This document shows positions 15,455 to 22,746 of a DNA stretch of 32,417 bases, piece by piece. The stretch is taken from assembly GCA_051984395.1 (NCBI GenBank), contig JBPYEZ010000041.1, positions 1 through 32,417 on the forward strand, in the 5' to 3' direction. A program made the position numbers and the translations under genes. The notes beneath the pieces are model-generated. The model was not told where the DNA came from and ran no database searches. It was given only the letters and a program-made list of their open reading frames with translations. Position 1 is the first letter of the stretch; every line of letters begins with the position of its first letter. This DNA comes from AC-9 sp051984395. GTDB taxonomy: Bacteria; Actinomycetota; Acidimicrobiia; Acidimicrobiales; AC-9.

Positions 15455-16228
15455 ATGGGCGATCCCCTCGACATGTCCGGCCGGGTGGTGATCGTCACCG
15501 GCGGCTGCCGCGGCATCGGCCGCGGCATTACGACCCGCTTTCTCGACGCTGGCGCCGACGTCGTCGTCTGCTGTCGCCACCAGCCCGATGAGCTGCTCGC
15601 CAGGGACGGGCGGCAAGCAGCCTTCGTCGAGGCCGACGTGCGCGAGGTGGACCAGATCGACCGGGTGGTGTCCTTCACGACAGACCGGTTCGGGCGCCTC
15701 GACGTCCTGGTCAACAACGCGGGCGGCGCGCCGGCCGTCCCCGCCGCCACGGCGTCGCCGCGCCTGTCGGCTTCCATCATCACGCTCAACCTCGTCGCTC
15801 CCCTCAACTTCTCCCAGCGGGCCAACGCCGTGATGCAGGAGCAGCCCGAGGGCGGCGCCATCGTCAACATCGCCAGCGTCAGCGGCATTCGACCGTCGCC
15901 AGGGGCCGCGGCCTACGGGGCAGCCAAGGCCGGCCTCCTCAACCTCACCACGACGCTCGCCGTCGAGTGGGCCCCGAAGGTGCGGATCAACTGCGTGACG
16001 GCCGGGCTGATCCGCACCGAGCTGGCCCACCTCCACTACGGCGACGAGGCCGGGGTGGCGGCGGTGGCGGCGACGGTGCCCATGGGCCGGATGGGCGAGC
16101 CCGACGACGTCGCCGGGGTGTGCCTCTTCCTGGCCTCACCGCTCGCCGGCTACCTGAGCGGCAGCAACGTGGTCGCCCACGGCGGCGGCGAGCGGCCGGC
16201 GTACCTCGACGCCGTCAACCCCTCCTGA
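15455..16228 (+). CDS. SDR-family dehydrogenase in steroid cluster
   Basis: SDR of 257 residues: TGGCRGIG at residues 15-22, VLVNNAGG at 84-91, catalytic S141, Y154 and K158 (YGAAK), and a C-terminal GGERPAYLDAVNP. It should oxidise or reduce a hydroxyl/keto group on a steroid or HIP-type CoA thioester with NAD(P)(H). Two adjacent SDR genes also stand next to echA20 in Mycobacterium tuberculosis (Rv3548c and Rv3549c), so the position fits that pair. It follows the hypothetical gene by 17 bases and is followed after 6 bases by a second SDR. The start at 15455 is taken; an ATG at 15473 is possible. Confidence 0.93.
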   Translation: MGDPLDMSGRVVIVTGGCRGIGRGITTRFLDAGADVVVCCRHQPDELLARDGRQAAFVEADVREVDQIDRVVSFTTDRFGRLDVLVNNAGGAPAVPAATASPRLSASIITLNLVAPLNFSQRANAVMQEQPEGGAIVNIASVSGIRPSPGAAAYGAAKAGLLNLTTTLAVEWAPKVRINCVTAGLIRTELAHLHYGDEAGVAAVAATVPMGRMGEPDDVAGVCLFLASPLAGYLSGSNVVAHGGGERPAYLDAVNPS

Positions 16229-16234
16229 GGGCCC

Positions 16235-17005
16235 GTGGCCGGCCGTCTCCACGACGAGGTGGCGCTCGTGACCGGGTCCACGCGGGGCCTGGGCCGGGAG
16301 ATCGCCCGCCTCTTCGCCGCCGAAGGCGCACAGGTCGTCGTGACGGGGCGCAGCCGGGAGCGCGGCGAGGCAACAGTGTCGATCCTGCGGTCGGCGGGCG
16401 GCGCGGTGAGCTTCGTTCCCGCCGACCTCGGCGACGAGTCGCAGTGCGCGGCGCTGGTCGATACCGTCGTCGAGCAGTGCGGGTCACTCACCGTGCTGGT
16501 GAACAACGCGGTGGCCAACGTCGGTGACGGCTCGGTCACCGAGGTCGGCGCCGAGATGTTCGCGGAGGTGCTCCGGGTGAACCTGGTCGGCGTCGCCACC
16601 CTGTGCCGGCTCGCCATCCCGCACATGCTGCACGCGGGCCACGGCTCCATCGTCAACGTGTCGTCGCGCGCCGCCGAGCTGGCCACGCCCAACGTGGCCG
16701 CCTATGCCGCCAGCAAGGGCGGCCTCAACTCCCTCACCCGTTCGATCACGGTCGACTTCGCCCGGCGCGGCATCCGCTGCAACACGGTGCAGCCCGGCTA
16801 CATCCTGCACGACGTGCGCGACGCCGAGCTGAGCGAGGAGCGCCGGCGCCGGTTGGAGGACATGCACCTCACCCGGTTGGCCACACCGACCGACGTGGCC
16901 TACGCGGCGCTGTTCCTCGCCAGCCGGGAGGCGGAGGTGATCAGCGGCGTGACCCTTCCCGTCGACGGGGGCAGCACCGCAGCCCGGGCCCGTCAGCTCG
17001 GGTGA
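16235..17005 (+). CDS. SDR-family dehydrogenase in steroid cluster
   Basis: SDR of 256 residues: cofactor motif TGSTRGLG at 13-20, VLVNNAVAN at 87-95 (the usual NNAG is NNAV), catalytic S143, Y157 and K161 (YAASK), and PVDGGSTAA near the C-terminus. It opens with a GTG 6 bases after the preceding SDR stop, so the two are co-transcribed. It resembles 3-oxoacyl-ACP reductase-type SDRs, and the cluster suggests a hydroxyacyl-CoA or ring-hydroxyl dehydrogenase step. The exact step cannot be read. Arg-40 in VVVTGRSRER favours NADP(H), as an inference from the residue after strand beta-2. Confidence 0.92.
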   Translation: MAGRLHDEVALVTGSTRGLGREIARLFAAEGAQVVVTGRSRERGEATVSILRSAGGAVSFVPADLGDESQCAALVDTVVEQCGSLTVLVNNAVANVGDGSVTEVGAEMFAEVLRVNLVGVATLCRLAIPHMLHAGHGSIVNVSSRAAELATPNVAAYAASKGGLNSLTRSITVDFARRGIRCNTVQPGYILHDVRDAELSEERRRRLEDMHLTRLATPTDVAYAALFLASREAEVISGVTLPVDGGSTAARARQLG

Positions 17006-17081
17006 GGCTCTCGCCGCCGGCTTCCCAGCCCGGGCGGCGCCCATCCCTCCGGCGCCCCGCCCCCGGCGTCGGCGGTCCCGG

Positions 17082-17087
17082 TAGGGT
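17082..17087 (+). promoter_or_regulatory. -10 element of a leaderless promoter
   Basis: TAGGGT fits the actinobacterial TANNNT -10 consensus and ends 9 bases before the ATG of the thioesterase at 17097. No ribosome binding site precedes that ATG, so the message may begin at or next to the start codon. No clear -35 hexamer is visible. Confidence 0.5.
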
Positions 17088-17096
17088 CCACGGGTT

Positions 17097-17762
17097 ATGA
17101 GCCTGCCCCCCGACCCTCGGGTCGCCTACACCACCGGTGACCCGGTCGAGACCGAGCACCGGGCCCTCAAGCACGCCCTGGTCGGCGAGTGCCGACGTGT
17201 CATCGACCACATCGCCCTTCTCGACCCCGAGCGCGCTGCCGACGCCGAGCTGGCGCAGCTGGCCGACGAGACCCGTGTCCTTGCCAACCGGCTGGAGGCG
17301 ATGCCGTCGCTGCGCCGCTTCGGCGGCCTGGCCACCTCCGGCCCCGACGACGCCGCCCTCCTGGAGCGCAGCGGCATCAGCGGGCGCAGCAATCCCCTCG
17401 CCCCACCGCTGCAGTTCGAGATGATCGATGGCGTCACCCGGGGCCACGCCGTCTACACCACCGCCTACGAGGGGCCGCCCGGCTGCCTGCACGGTGGCTT
17501 CGTGGCCGCCGCCTTCGACGACATGATGGGCTTCGCCCAGATGGCCTCGGGTTTCGCCGGCTACACCGGCACGCTCACGGTGAAGATGCGCCGGCCGACA
17601 CCCCTCGATCGGCGCATCGACTTCGAGGCCGGCCTGGATCGCGTGGACGGACGCAAGATCTTCTGCTGGGGCAGGTCCTGGGACGGCGAGACCCTCCTGT
17701 GCGAGGCCACGATCCTGTTCGTCGCCCCGAAGGGCGGGCTCATGCCCGGGCAGCGAGCGTAG
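17097..17762 (+). CDS. PaaI/4HBT hotdog thioesterase
   Basis: Protein of 221 residues: an N-terminal helical region (1-100) rich in Leu, Glu and Arg, then a hotdog domain with GPPGCLHGGFVAAAFDD (HGG at 132-134; D141 or D142 as the likely catalytic acid), followed by GTLTVKMRRPTPLDRRIDFE. It should hydrolyse an acyl-CoA, perhaps to free CoA from dead-end steroid intermediates. The N-terminal extension is long for the family and resembles the actinobacterial thioesterases annotated next to fatty-acid genes. The ATG at 17097 has no ribosome binding site but a TAGGGT hexamer just upstream. It is convergent with fadA5, and the two share a 10-base hairpin at their ends. Confidence 0.9.
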   Translation: MSLPPDPRVAYTTGDPVETEHRALKHALVGECRRVIDHIALLDPERAADAELAQLADETRVLANRLEAMPSLRRFGGLATSGPDDAALLERSGISGRSNPLAPPLQFEMIDGVTRGHAVYTTAYEGPPGCLHGGFVAAAFDDMMGFAQMASGFAGYTGTLTVKMRRPTPLDRRIDFEAGLDRVDGRKIFCWGRSWDGETLLCEATILFVAPKGGLMPGQRA

Positions 17763-17783
17763 ATCCCGGCTGGCGCTGCCCGG
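17746..17783. terminator. hairpin between convergent genes
   Basis: CCGGGCAGCG at 17746-17755 pairs perfectly with CGCTGCCCGG at 17774-17783 around an 18-base loop. It overlaps the last codons of the thioesterase and sits 4 bases before the fadA5 stop, so it could end transcription in both directions. There is no T-run, which is common in high-GC genomes. Confidence 0.55.
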
Positions 17784-17787
17784 CGCT

Positions 17788-18948
17788 TCAGATGCGCTCG
17801 AGGATCGTCCCCGTCGCCAGGGCGCCGCCACAGCACATCGACACGAGGGCGGTGGTCTGATCGGAGCGCTCCAGCTCGTGCAGGACCGTGGTGACGAGGC
17901 GGCTGCCGGTGGCGCCGACGGGGTGGCCGAGGGCGATGGCTCCCCCGTTGACGTTCACCTTCTCCATGTCCGGCTGATGGATGCGGGCCCACGAGAGCAC
18001 GACCGAGGCGAACGCCTCGTTGACCTCGAACAGGTCGATGTCGCCCATGGTCATGCCCGCCTTGGCCAGCACGCGGCGGGTGGCGTCGACCGGCCCGTCC
18101 AGGTGGTAGTAGGGCTCGGAACCGACCAGGACCTGGGCCACGATGCGAGCCCGAGGACGCAGCCCGGCCGCCCGGGCCCGCTCCTCGGACATCCACAGCA
18201 CGGCGGCGGCGCCGTCGGAGATCTGCGAGCTGTTGCCTGCGGTGTGGATGCCACCCTCGCGGACCGCTTTGAGATTGGCCAGCCCCTCGGCCGTCGTGTT
18301 TCGAGGGCCCTGGTCGCGGTCCACCAGCCGGCGGGTCCCGGTCGGGCCGTCGGGGCCGACCTCGGGCGCCTCGACCGGCGCCAGCTCCCGATCGAAGCGT
18401 CCCTCGGCCTGGGCTCGGGCCGCGTGCTGTTGGGACGCCAGGGCGAGCGCATCGACCTCCTCGCGCGTGATGCCCCGACGCTGCGCGATGCGCTCCGCCG
18501 CGCCGAACTGGTCCGGCATGTCGGCCGGATAGCCCTCCGGGCGGGGTATGCCCGGGCCATTGAACACGTTCATCCCCAACCCGACCCGGCTCATGGCCTC
18601 GATGCCACAGGCGATGCCGACGTCGACCGCTCCCGCCGACACCAGCCCGGCGACGAGATGGTTCGCCTGCTGCGAGGAGCCGCACTGGCAGTCCACCGTG
18701 GTGGCCGCCGTCTCGAACGGCAGGCCGGCCCCGAGCCACGCGTTGCGGGTCACGTTCGACGCCTGCTCGCCCGCCTGGGTGACGCAGCCGCCGACGACCT
18801 GGTCCACCTCGGAGGGATCGATCCCGGCCCGCTTGATCACCTCGACCTGGGCGGCGGCAAGGATGTCGGCGGCGTGGAGACCCGACAGCACGCCGTTGCG
18901 CTTGCCGATCGGTGTGCGTACCGCCTCGACGATCACGGGCTGGCCCAT
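17788..18948 (-). CDS. fadA5: steroid 3-ketoacyl-CoA thiolase FadA5
   Basis: Thiolase of 386 residues. Catalytic residues: C89 in TTVDCQCGSSQQAN, H342 in ALGHPVGATGSR and C372 in VSMCCGGALATG. The whole chain follows FadA5 of Mycobacterium tuberculosis (Rv3546) closely: IVEAVRTPIGKRNGVLSGLH, GGCVTQAGEQASN, GIACGIEAMSRVGLG and GGIHTAGNSSQISDGAA. FadA5 releases acetyl-CoA from the steroid side chain by thiolysis. The ATG at 18948 is preceded by GAGGAG about 8 bases upstream; a GTG at 18963 is less likely. The gene is monocistronic in this window and divergent from the acyl-CoA synthetase at 19053. A KstR-like motif at 18995-19008 lies in the shared promoter region. Confidence 0.95.
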   Translation of the reverse strand: MGQPVIVEAVRTPIGKRNGVLSGLHAADILAAAQVEVIKRAGIDPSEVDQVVGGCVTQAGEQASNVTRNAWLGAGLPFETAATTVDCQCGSSQQANHLVAGLVSAGAVDVGIACGIEAMSRVGLGMNVFNGPGIPRPEGYPADMPDQFGAAERIAQRRGITREEVDALALASQQHAARAQAEGRFDRELAPVEAPEVGPDGPTGTRRLVDRDQGPRNTTAEGLANLKAVREGGIHTAGNSSQISDGAAAVLWMSEERARAAGLRPRARIVAQVLVGSEPYYHLDGPVDATRRVLAKAGMTMGDIDLFEVNEAFASVVLSWARIHQPDMEKVNVNGGAIALGHPVGATGSRLVTTVLHELERSDQTTALVSMCCGGALATGTILERI

Positions 18949-18994
18949 CGATGGTCTCCTCACTTGCTGCCCAGTCGGTCGGGGGCCACCTTAT

Positions 18995-19008
18995 TGGAAT
19001 CTGTTCTA
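18995..19008 (-). promoter_or_regulatory. KstR-like operator between fadA5 and acyl-CoA synthetase
   Basis: On the minus strand the site reads TAGAACAGATTCCA. The mycobacterial KstR consensus is TNNAACNNGTTNNA; this site matches all fixed positions except one (ATT for GTT). It lies 47 bases before the fadA5 ATG and 44 bases before the synthetase ATG. KstR represses cholesterol genes including fadA5 in mycobacteria. Whether this organism has KstR is not visible here. Confidence 0.6.
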
Positions 19009-19052
19009 GTCTGTGGCCCGCCGCAGAGCCTCACGGGTAAGAAGGAGTGCCG

Positions 19053-20603
19053 ATGGCCGACCTCGGATTCTGGAGCATCGCCGCGGAGGACCCCGACCAC
19101 CTGGCGGTCGTCAGCCCCGAGGGTGCCGAGATCCGGGCCGGCGAGCTGCTGGGCTCGGCGAACCGACTGGTGCACGGCCTGCGCCAGCTCGGCCTCGAGG
19201 CAGGTGATTCGATCGCCATGGTGCTCCCCAACAGCGTCGAGGTCTTCGAGCTGTACCTCGCCGCCCTGCAGGCCGGCTGGTACCTGATTCCGATCAACCA
19301 CCATCTGGTGGGCCCCGAGATCGCCTACATCGTGCAGGACTGTGACGCAAAGGTGTTCGTCGCCCACGAGCGCTTCGCCGACACCTGTGCCGCCGCCGCC
19401 AAGGAGCTGGGGTTCCCCGAGGACCGCTGCTTCGCGGTCGGCTCGGTGCCGGGGTTCGGTCCCTACGAGCAGCTCAAGGAGGGGCAGCCCACGACCCTTC
19501 CGACGGACCGTCGCACCGGGGCGGTCATGAACTACACCTCGGGCACCACGGGCAAGCCCAAGGGAGTCCGGAGAGCGCTTCCCGCCGCGGACCCCGAGGC
19601 CAGCGCCATCGCCTCGGGCGGGATGCTGCTGCTGTTCGGACTGCAGCCCCACGACGACAACGTCCACATCTGCGGCTCGCCGCTCTATCACACCGCGGTG
19701 CTGGTGTTCGCCGGAGGCTCGCTCCAGCTCGGCCACACCGTGGTGCTGATGGACAAGTGGACGCCCGCGGGGATGCTCGATCTGATCGACCGGTACCAGG
19801 TCACCCACAGCCACATGGTGCCCACCCAGTTCCACCGCCTCCTGGCCCTCCCCGACGAGGTGAAGGCCAACTATGAGCTGTCGTCGCTGCGTCACATGGT
19901 CCACGCCGCCGCGCCGTGCCCCATCGACGTGAAGCGGCGGAGGGTCGAGTGGGGGGGGCCGGTGATCAACGAGTACTACGCCGCCAGCGAGGGCGGGGGC
20001 ACCATGGTGCTCGCCGAGGACTGGCTGAAGAAGCCGGGCACCGTCGGCACCAAGTGGCCGATCGCGGAGGTCGTGATCCTTGACGACGACGGCAAGGAGC
20101 TACCACCGAACGAGATCGGGACCGTGTACATGTCCATGCCCGGCGTGGAGTTCGAGTACTACAAGGACCGCCAGAAGACAGAGAGCAACCGGGTGGGTCG
20201 CTATTTCACCGTCGGCGACGTCGGCTACCTCGACGAGGACGGCTACCTCTTCCTGCGGGACCGCAAGGCCGACATGATCATCTCGGGAGGCGCCAACATC
20301 TACCCGGCCGAGATCGAGGCCGCGCTGCTCGGTCACCCCAAGGTCGGGGATGCCGCCGCGTTCGGGGTCCCCAACGAGGACTGGGGGGAAGAGGTGAAGG
20401 CGGTCATCGAGCCCGCCGCCGGCGTGGAGCCGTCACCCGAGCTGGCCGACGACATCCTCACCTTCTGTGCCGACAAGCTGGCCCGGTTCAAGACGCCCAG
20501 GTCGGTCGACTTCATCGTCGAGATGCCGCGCGACCCCAACGGCAAGCTGTACAAGCGCCGGCTCCGTGACCCGTACTGGGAGGGGCGGGAGCGAGCCATC
20601 TGA
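19053..20603 (+). CDS. acyl-CoA synthetase (FadD-type, AMP-forming)
   Basis: AMP-forming ligase of 516 residues: phosphate-binding loop YTSGTTGKPKG at residues 161-171, NEYYAASEGGG acidic/adenine motif, GDVGYLDEDGYLFLRDR hinge with D and R for ATP ribose, GGANIYPAEIE, and a C-terminal PNGKLYKRRLR with the adenylation lysine. It should activate a steroid carboxylic acid or side-chain acid with ATP and CoA. The ATG at 19053 has GAAGGAG 5 bases upstream. It differs from FadD3 and FadD19 patterns I recall and looks closer to the FadD4-type ligases, so I give no symbol. It overlaps the next gene by one base (TGATG). The divergent partner is fadA5. Confidence 0.93.
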   Translation: MADLGFWSIAAEDPDHLAVVSPEGAEIRAGELLGSANRLVHGLRQLGLEAGDSIAMVLPNSVEVFELYLAALQAGWYLIPINHHLVGPEIAYIVQDCDAKVFVAHERFADTCAAAAKELGFPEDRCFAVGSVPGFGPYEQLKEGQPTTLPTDRRTGAVMNYTSGTTGKPKGVRRALPAADPEASAIASGGMLLLFGLQPHDDNVHICGSPLYHTAVLVFAGGSLQLGHTVVLMDKWTPAGMLDLIDRYQVTHSHMVPTQFHRLLALPDEVKANYELSSLRHMVHAAAPCPIDVKRRRVEWGGPVINEYYAASEGGGTMVLAEDWLKKPGTVGTKWPIAEVVILDDDGKELPPNEIGTVYMSMPGVEFEYYKDRQKTESNRVGRYFTVGDVGYLDEDGYLFLRDRKADMIISGGANIYPAEIEAALLGHPKVGDAAAFGVPNEDWGEEVKAVIEPAAGVEPSPELADDILTFCADKLARFKTPRSVDFIVEMPRDPNGKLYKRRLRDPYWEGRERAI

Positions 20604-21388
20604 TGGTCGAGAGCGACCGGGTCAGGCTCGACCTCGACGGTCCGATCGCCACCATCACCAACGCCAACGTCGAGAAGCAGAACGCATTCGACGACGAGAT
20701 GGACGCCCGGCTCTGGGAGATCCTCGACGAGCTGAAGCGACGACCGGGCATCCGTGCCGTGATCTGGCGGGCCGAGGGCAAATCGTGGTCCTCGGGTCGC
20801 GACGTCAGCACCATCGGCGCGCTCACCCGGGCGGCGTCGCACCATGAGCTCATGTCCACCGGTCATCGTGGCATCCAGCAGCTGTGGGAGCTCGAGGCTC
20901 CGGTGGTCGTCGCCATCCAGGGCTGGGCGATCGGTGGATCCTTTCAGCGGGCCCTGCTGTGCGACATCCGCATCGCCGCTGAGGACGCCCGGTTCGCATT
21001 GCCCGAGGTGACCTACGGTGTGATCCCAGATACCGGTGGTGTCGGGGTGCTGTACCAGATGTGCGGGCACGGGTTGGTAAGCGACATGGTGCTCACCGGC
21101 CGGCGCCTCTCGGCCGACGAGGCGCTGGCGCACGGCATCGTGTCCCGTGTCGTGCCCCGCGACGAGCTCGACGCCACGGCCCGCGAGATGGCGGAGAAGA
21201 TCGCCGACGCGCCGGCGGCGACGGTGAAGATGGCCCGCCGGGTCATCGCCCGCCTGTCCCAGCCCGAGCAGCGGGCGGCCATGGGCGACGAGCTCATCTA
21301 CCAGACCTTCGTCAACAAGAGTGACGACTACGCCGAGATGCGCGCGGCGCGGGCGGAGAACCGACCGCCCCGGTACCGAGGGAGCTGA
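20603..21388 (+). CDS. enoyl-CoA hydratase/isomerase family protein with altered active site
   Basis: Crotonase-fold protein of 261 residues. The segment GWAIGGSFQRALLCD aligns with GYALGGGCELAMMCD of rat crotonase, so the first catalytic glutamate is replaced by Q115. The second is kept as E135 in LPEVTYG. The following PDTGGVGVLY corresponds to the PGAGG loop. One glutamate is compatible with isomerase, hydrolase or decarboxylase activity rather than classical hydration. It is translationally coupled to the synthetase (one-base overlap), suggesting it acts on the CoA ester made by that ligase. The NTF2-like gene follows after 10 bases. Confidence 0.92.
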   Translation: MVESDRVRLDLDGPIATITNANVEKQNAFDDEMDARLWEILDELKRRPGIRAVIWRAEGKSWSSGRDVSTIGALTRAASHHELMSTGHRGIQQLWELEAPVVVAIQGWAIGGSFQRALLCDIRIAAEDARFALPEVTYGVIPDTGGVGVLYQMCGHGLVSDMVLTGRRLSADEALAHGIVSRVVPRDELDATAREMAEKIADAPAATVKMARRVIARLSQPEQRAAMGDELIYQTFVNKSDDYAEMRAARAENRPPRYRGS

Positions 21389-21398
21389 AGGGCCCGCG

Positions 21399-21848
21399 AT
21401 GACACAGGAGATCGCCGACCGGATCGAGATCGACGACCTTCTGAGCCGGTACGCCACGGCGGTCGACACCAGGGACTGGGACCTCTACCGGACCGTGTTC
21501 ACCGCGGACGCCGTCATCGACTACACCTCCTCCGGGGGCATCCGGGGCGGGCTCGCCGAGGTCACCGAATGGCTCTCCGACGCGCTGTCCGGCTTCTCGA
21601 TGAGCCAGCACATGGTGACCAACCGCGACATCCGCCTGGCGGGCGACACGGCGACCAGCCGCAGCTACTTCTACAACCCCATGGGCAGGACCAGGCGGGA
21701 CGGCACCCTGGCCCTCATGTTCGTCGGGGGCTACTACCGCGACCGGCTGCGCAGGACCGGCGACGGGTGGCGGATCACCGAGCGGATCCAGGACAGCGCG
21801 TGGTTCAGCTCGGCGCCGGGGACCGCCGGCGCGCCGGGACCGCCCTGA
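21399..21848 (+). CDS. NTF2/SnoaL-like protein
   Basis: Protein of 149 residues with the cone-shaped NTF2/SnoaL_4 pattern: RIEIDDLLSRYATAVDTRDWDLYRTVFTADAVIDY, H71 in SQHMVTNRDIRL, and a final GDGWRITERIQDSAWF strand. The same family includes ketosteroid isomerase, the bile-acid 7-alpha-dehydratase BaiE and SnoaL cyclases. Y19, D37 and H71 occupy positions that could form a dehydratase-type site, by family analogy only. The ATG at 21399 has AAGGG 7 bases upstream. It is third in the synthetase-hydratase operon, so a dehydration or isomerisation of a steroid acyl-CoA is a reasonable guess. Confidence 0.88.
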   Translation: MTQEIADRIEIDDLLSRYATAVDTRDWDLYRTVFTADAVIDYTSSGGIRGGLAEVTEWLSDALSGFSMSQHMVTNRDIRLAGDTATSRSYFYNPMGRTRRDGTLALMFVGGYYRDRLRRTGDGWRITERIQDSAWFSSAPGTAGAPGPP

Positions 21849-21981
21849 CCCTCCGGAGTGCACCGCCCAGGGTTACTGCGAGCGCTCTCCGCCATCCCCC
21901 ACCGCCATCCACGGCGCCAGGGTCGTCGAGGCTGCAGAATGTCGCGGAGAGAGCTGTCCTCGGCACGAGGAGGAGATGCTC

Positions 21982-22656
21982 ATGTCTGCGAGCTCGGTTC
22001 GTCGTGGCTGGACAGGCGGCCGGATCGCTCTGGTCATCGTCGGATCGCTGCTGACGCTGATCTCGCTCGCGATCCTCGCCGTCGGTGGTGGTGCCACGTG
22101 GGCGCAGACTCACCGTGACGGCGGCTACGTGAGCGCGGGCTCGCGTACGGTGACGACCCCCGGTTACGCCGTGTCCAGCGAACTGATGCTGGGCGGCGGT
22201 CGGTGGCGGGTGTTCGGCACGATGCGGATACGTGCGAGCGGGCAGGTCCCCGCCCGGCGGGTGTTCGTGGGCATCGCCTCCGCTGACCAGGCGGCTCGCT
22301 ATCTCGCCGGGGTCCGGTACACCGCTGCCAACGGCGTGTTGTCCTACACAGGCGGCGGAAACGTGCTGCACGACGGCGGTGCCCCGAGGACACCTCCAGC
22401 GACCGCGGGAATCTGGACCCTCCAGGCCAGTGGCGCCGGTACGCAGACCCTCGTGTGGCCCGTCAAGGGCGGCAACTGGTCGGTGGTCGTGATGAACGCG
22501 GACGCGTCCCCAGGCGTGACCACCCACATCAGCCTGGCATCGACGTTCCCGGCGCTTCCATGGGTGGCCCTCGGGCTCGACATCGGCGGGGTGCTTCTCC
22601 TGGCCATGAGTCTGGCGCTCGTCATCGTCCCCGTGCGGCGCGCCCGTCGCCGCTAG
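21982..22656 (+). CDS. membrane protein of unknown function
   Basis: Protein of 224 residues with two clear membrane segments: about residues 13-37 (IALVIVGSLLTLISLAILAV) and about 190-213 (WVALGLDIGGVLLLAMSLAL), ending in RRARRR. The loop between them (about 150 residues) is rich in Gly, Thr and Ser with several beta-like strands and should lie outside the cytosol if the basic ends stay inside. I do not recognise the family. The ATG at 21982 is chosen since GAGGAGGAG ends about 7 bases upstream; an ATG at 21976 is too close. It stands alone within the steroid island between two operons, with 133 and 90 bases of flanking DNA. No lipobox was seen. Confidence 0.82.
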   Translation: MSASSVRRGWTGGRIALVIVGSLLTLISLAILAVGGGATWAQTHRDGGYVSAGSRTVTTPGYAVSSELMLGGGRWRVFGTMRIRASGQVPARRVFVGIASADQAARYLAGVRYTAANGVLSYTGGGNVLHDGGAPRTPPATAGIWTLQASGAGTQTLVWPVKGGNWSVVVMNADASPGVTTHISLASTFPALPWVALGLDIGGVLLLAMSLALVIVPVRRARRR

Positions 22657-22714
22657 GCAGGACCAGCTCACCCGGAGGCGGCGGGTGGGCCCTCGGAGCG
22701 CCGGACGGATAGTC

Positions 22715-22727
22715 TGACGCGACGTCA
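22715..22727 (+). promoter_or_regulatory. operator-like palindrome C (TGAC-N5-GTCA)
   Basis: TGACGCGACGTCA lies 19 bases before the GTG of the amidohydrolase gene. TAGTCT at 22710-22715 overlaps its left edge and could be the -10 element. It shares the arms and 5-base spacer length with palindrome B at 14608, and TCTGA at the left side with both other sites, so all three operons may answer to the same repressor. Confidence 0.68.
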
Positions 22728-22746
22728 AACCAAGGAGCGGGGGTCC

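Noticed and set aside
21885..21951. Inverted repeat CTCTCCGC / GCGGAGAG before the membrane protein gene
   Set aside because: Only 8 base pairs with a 51-base loop; this is likely by chance in G+C-rich DNA.
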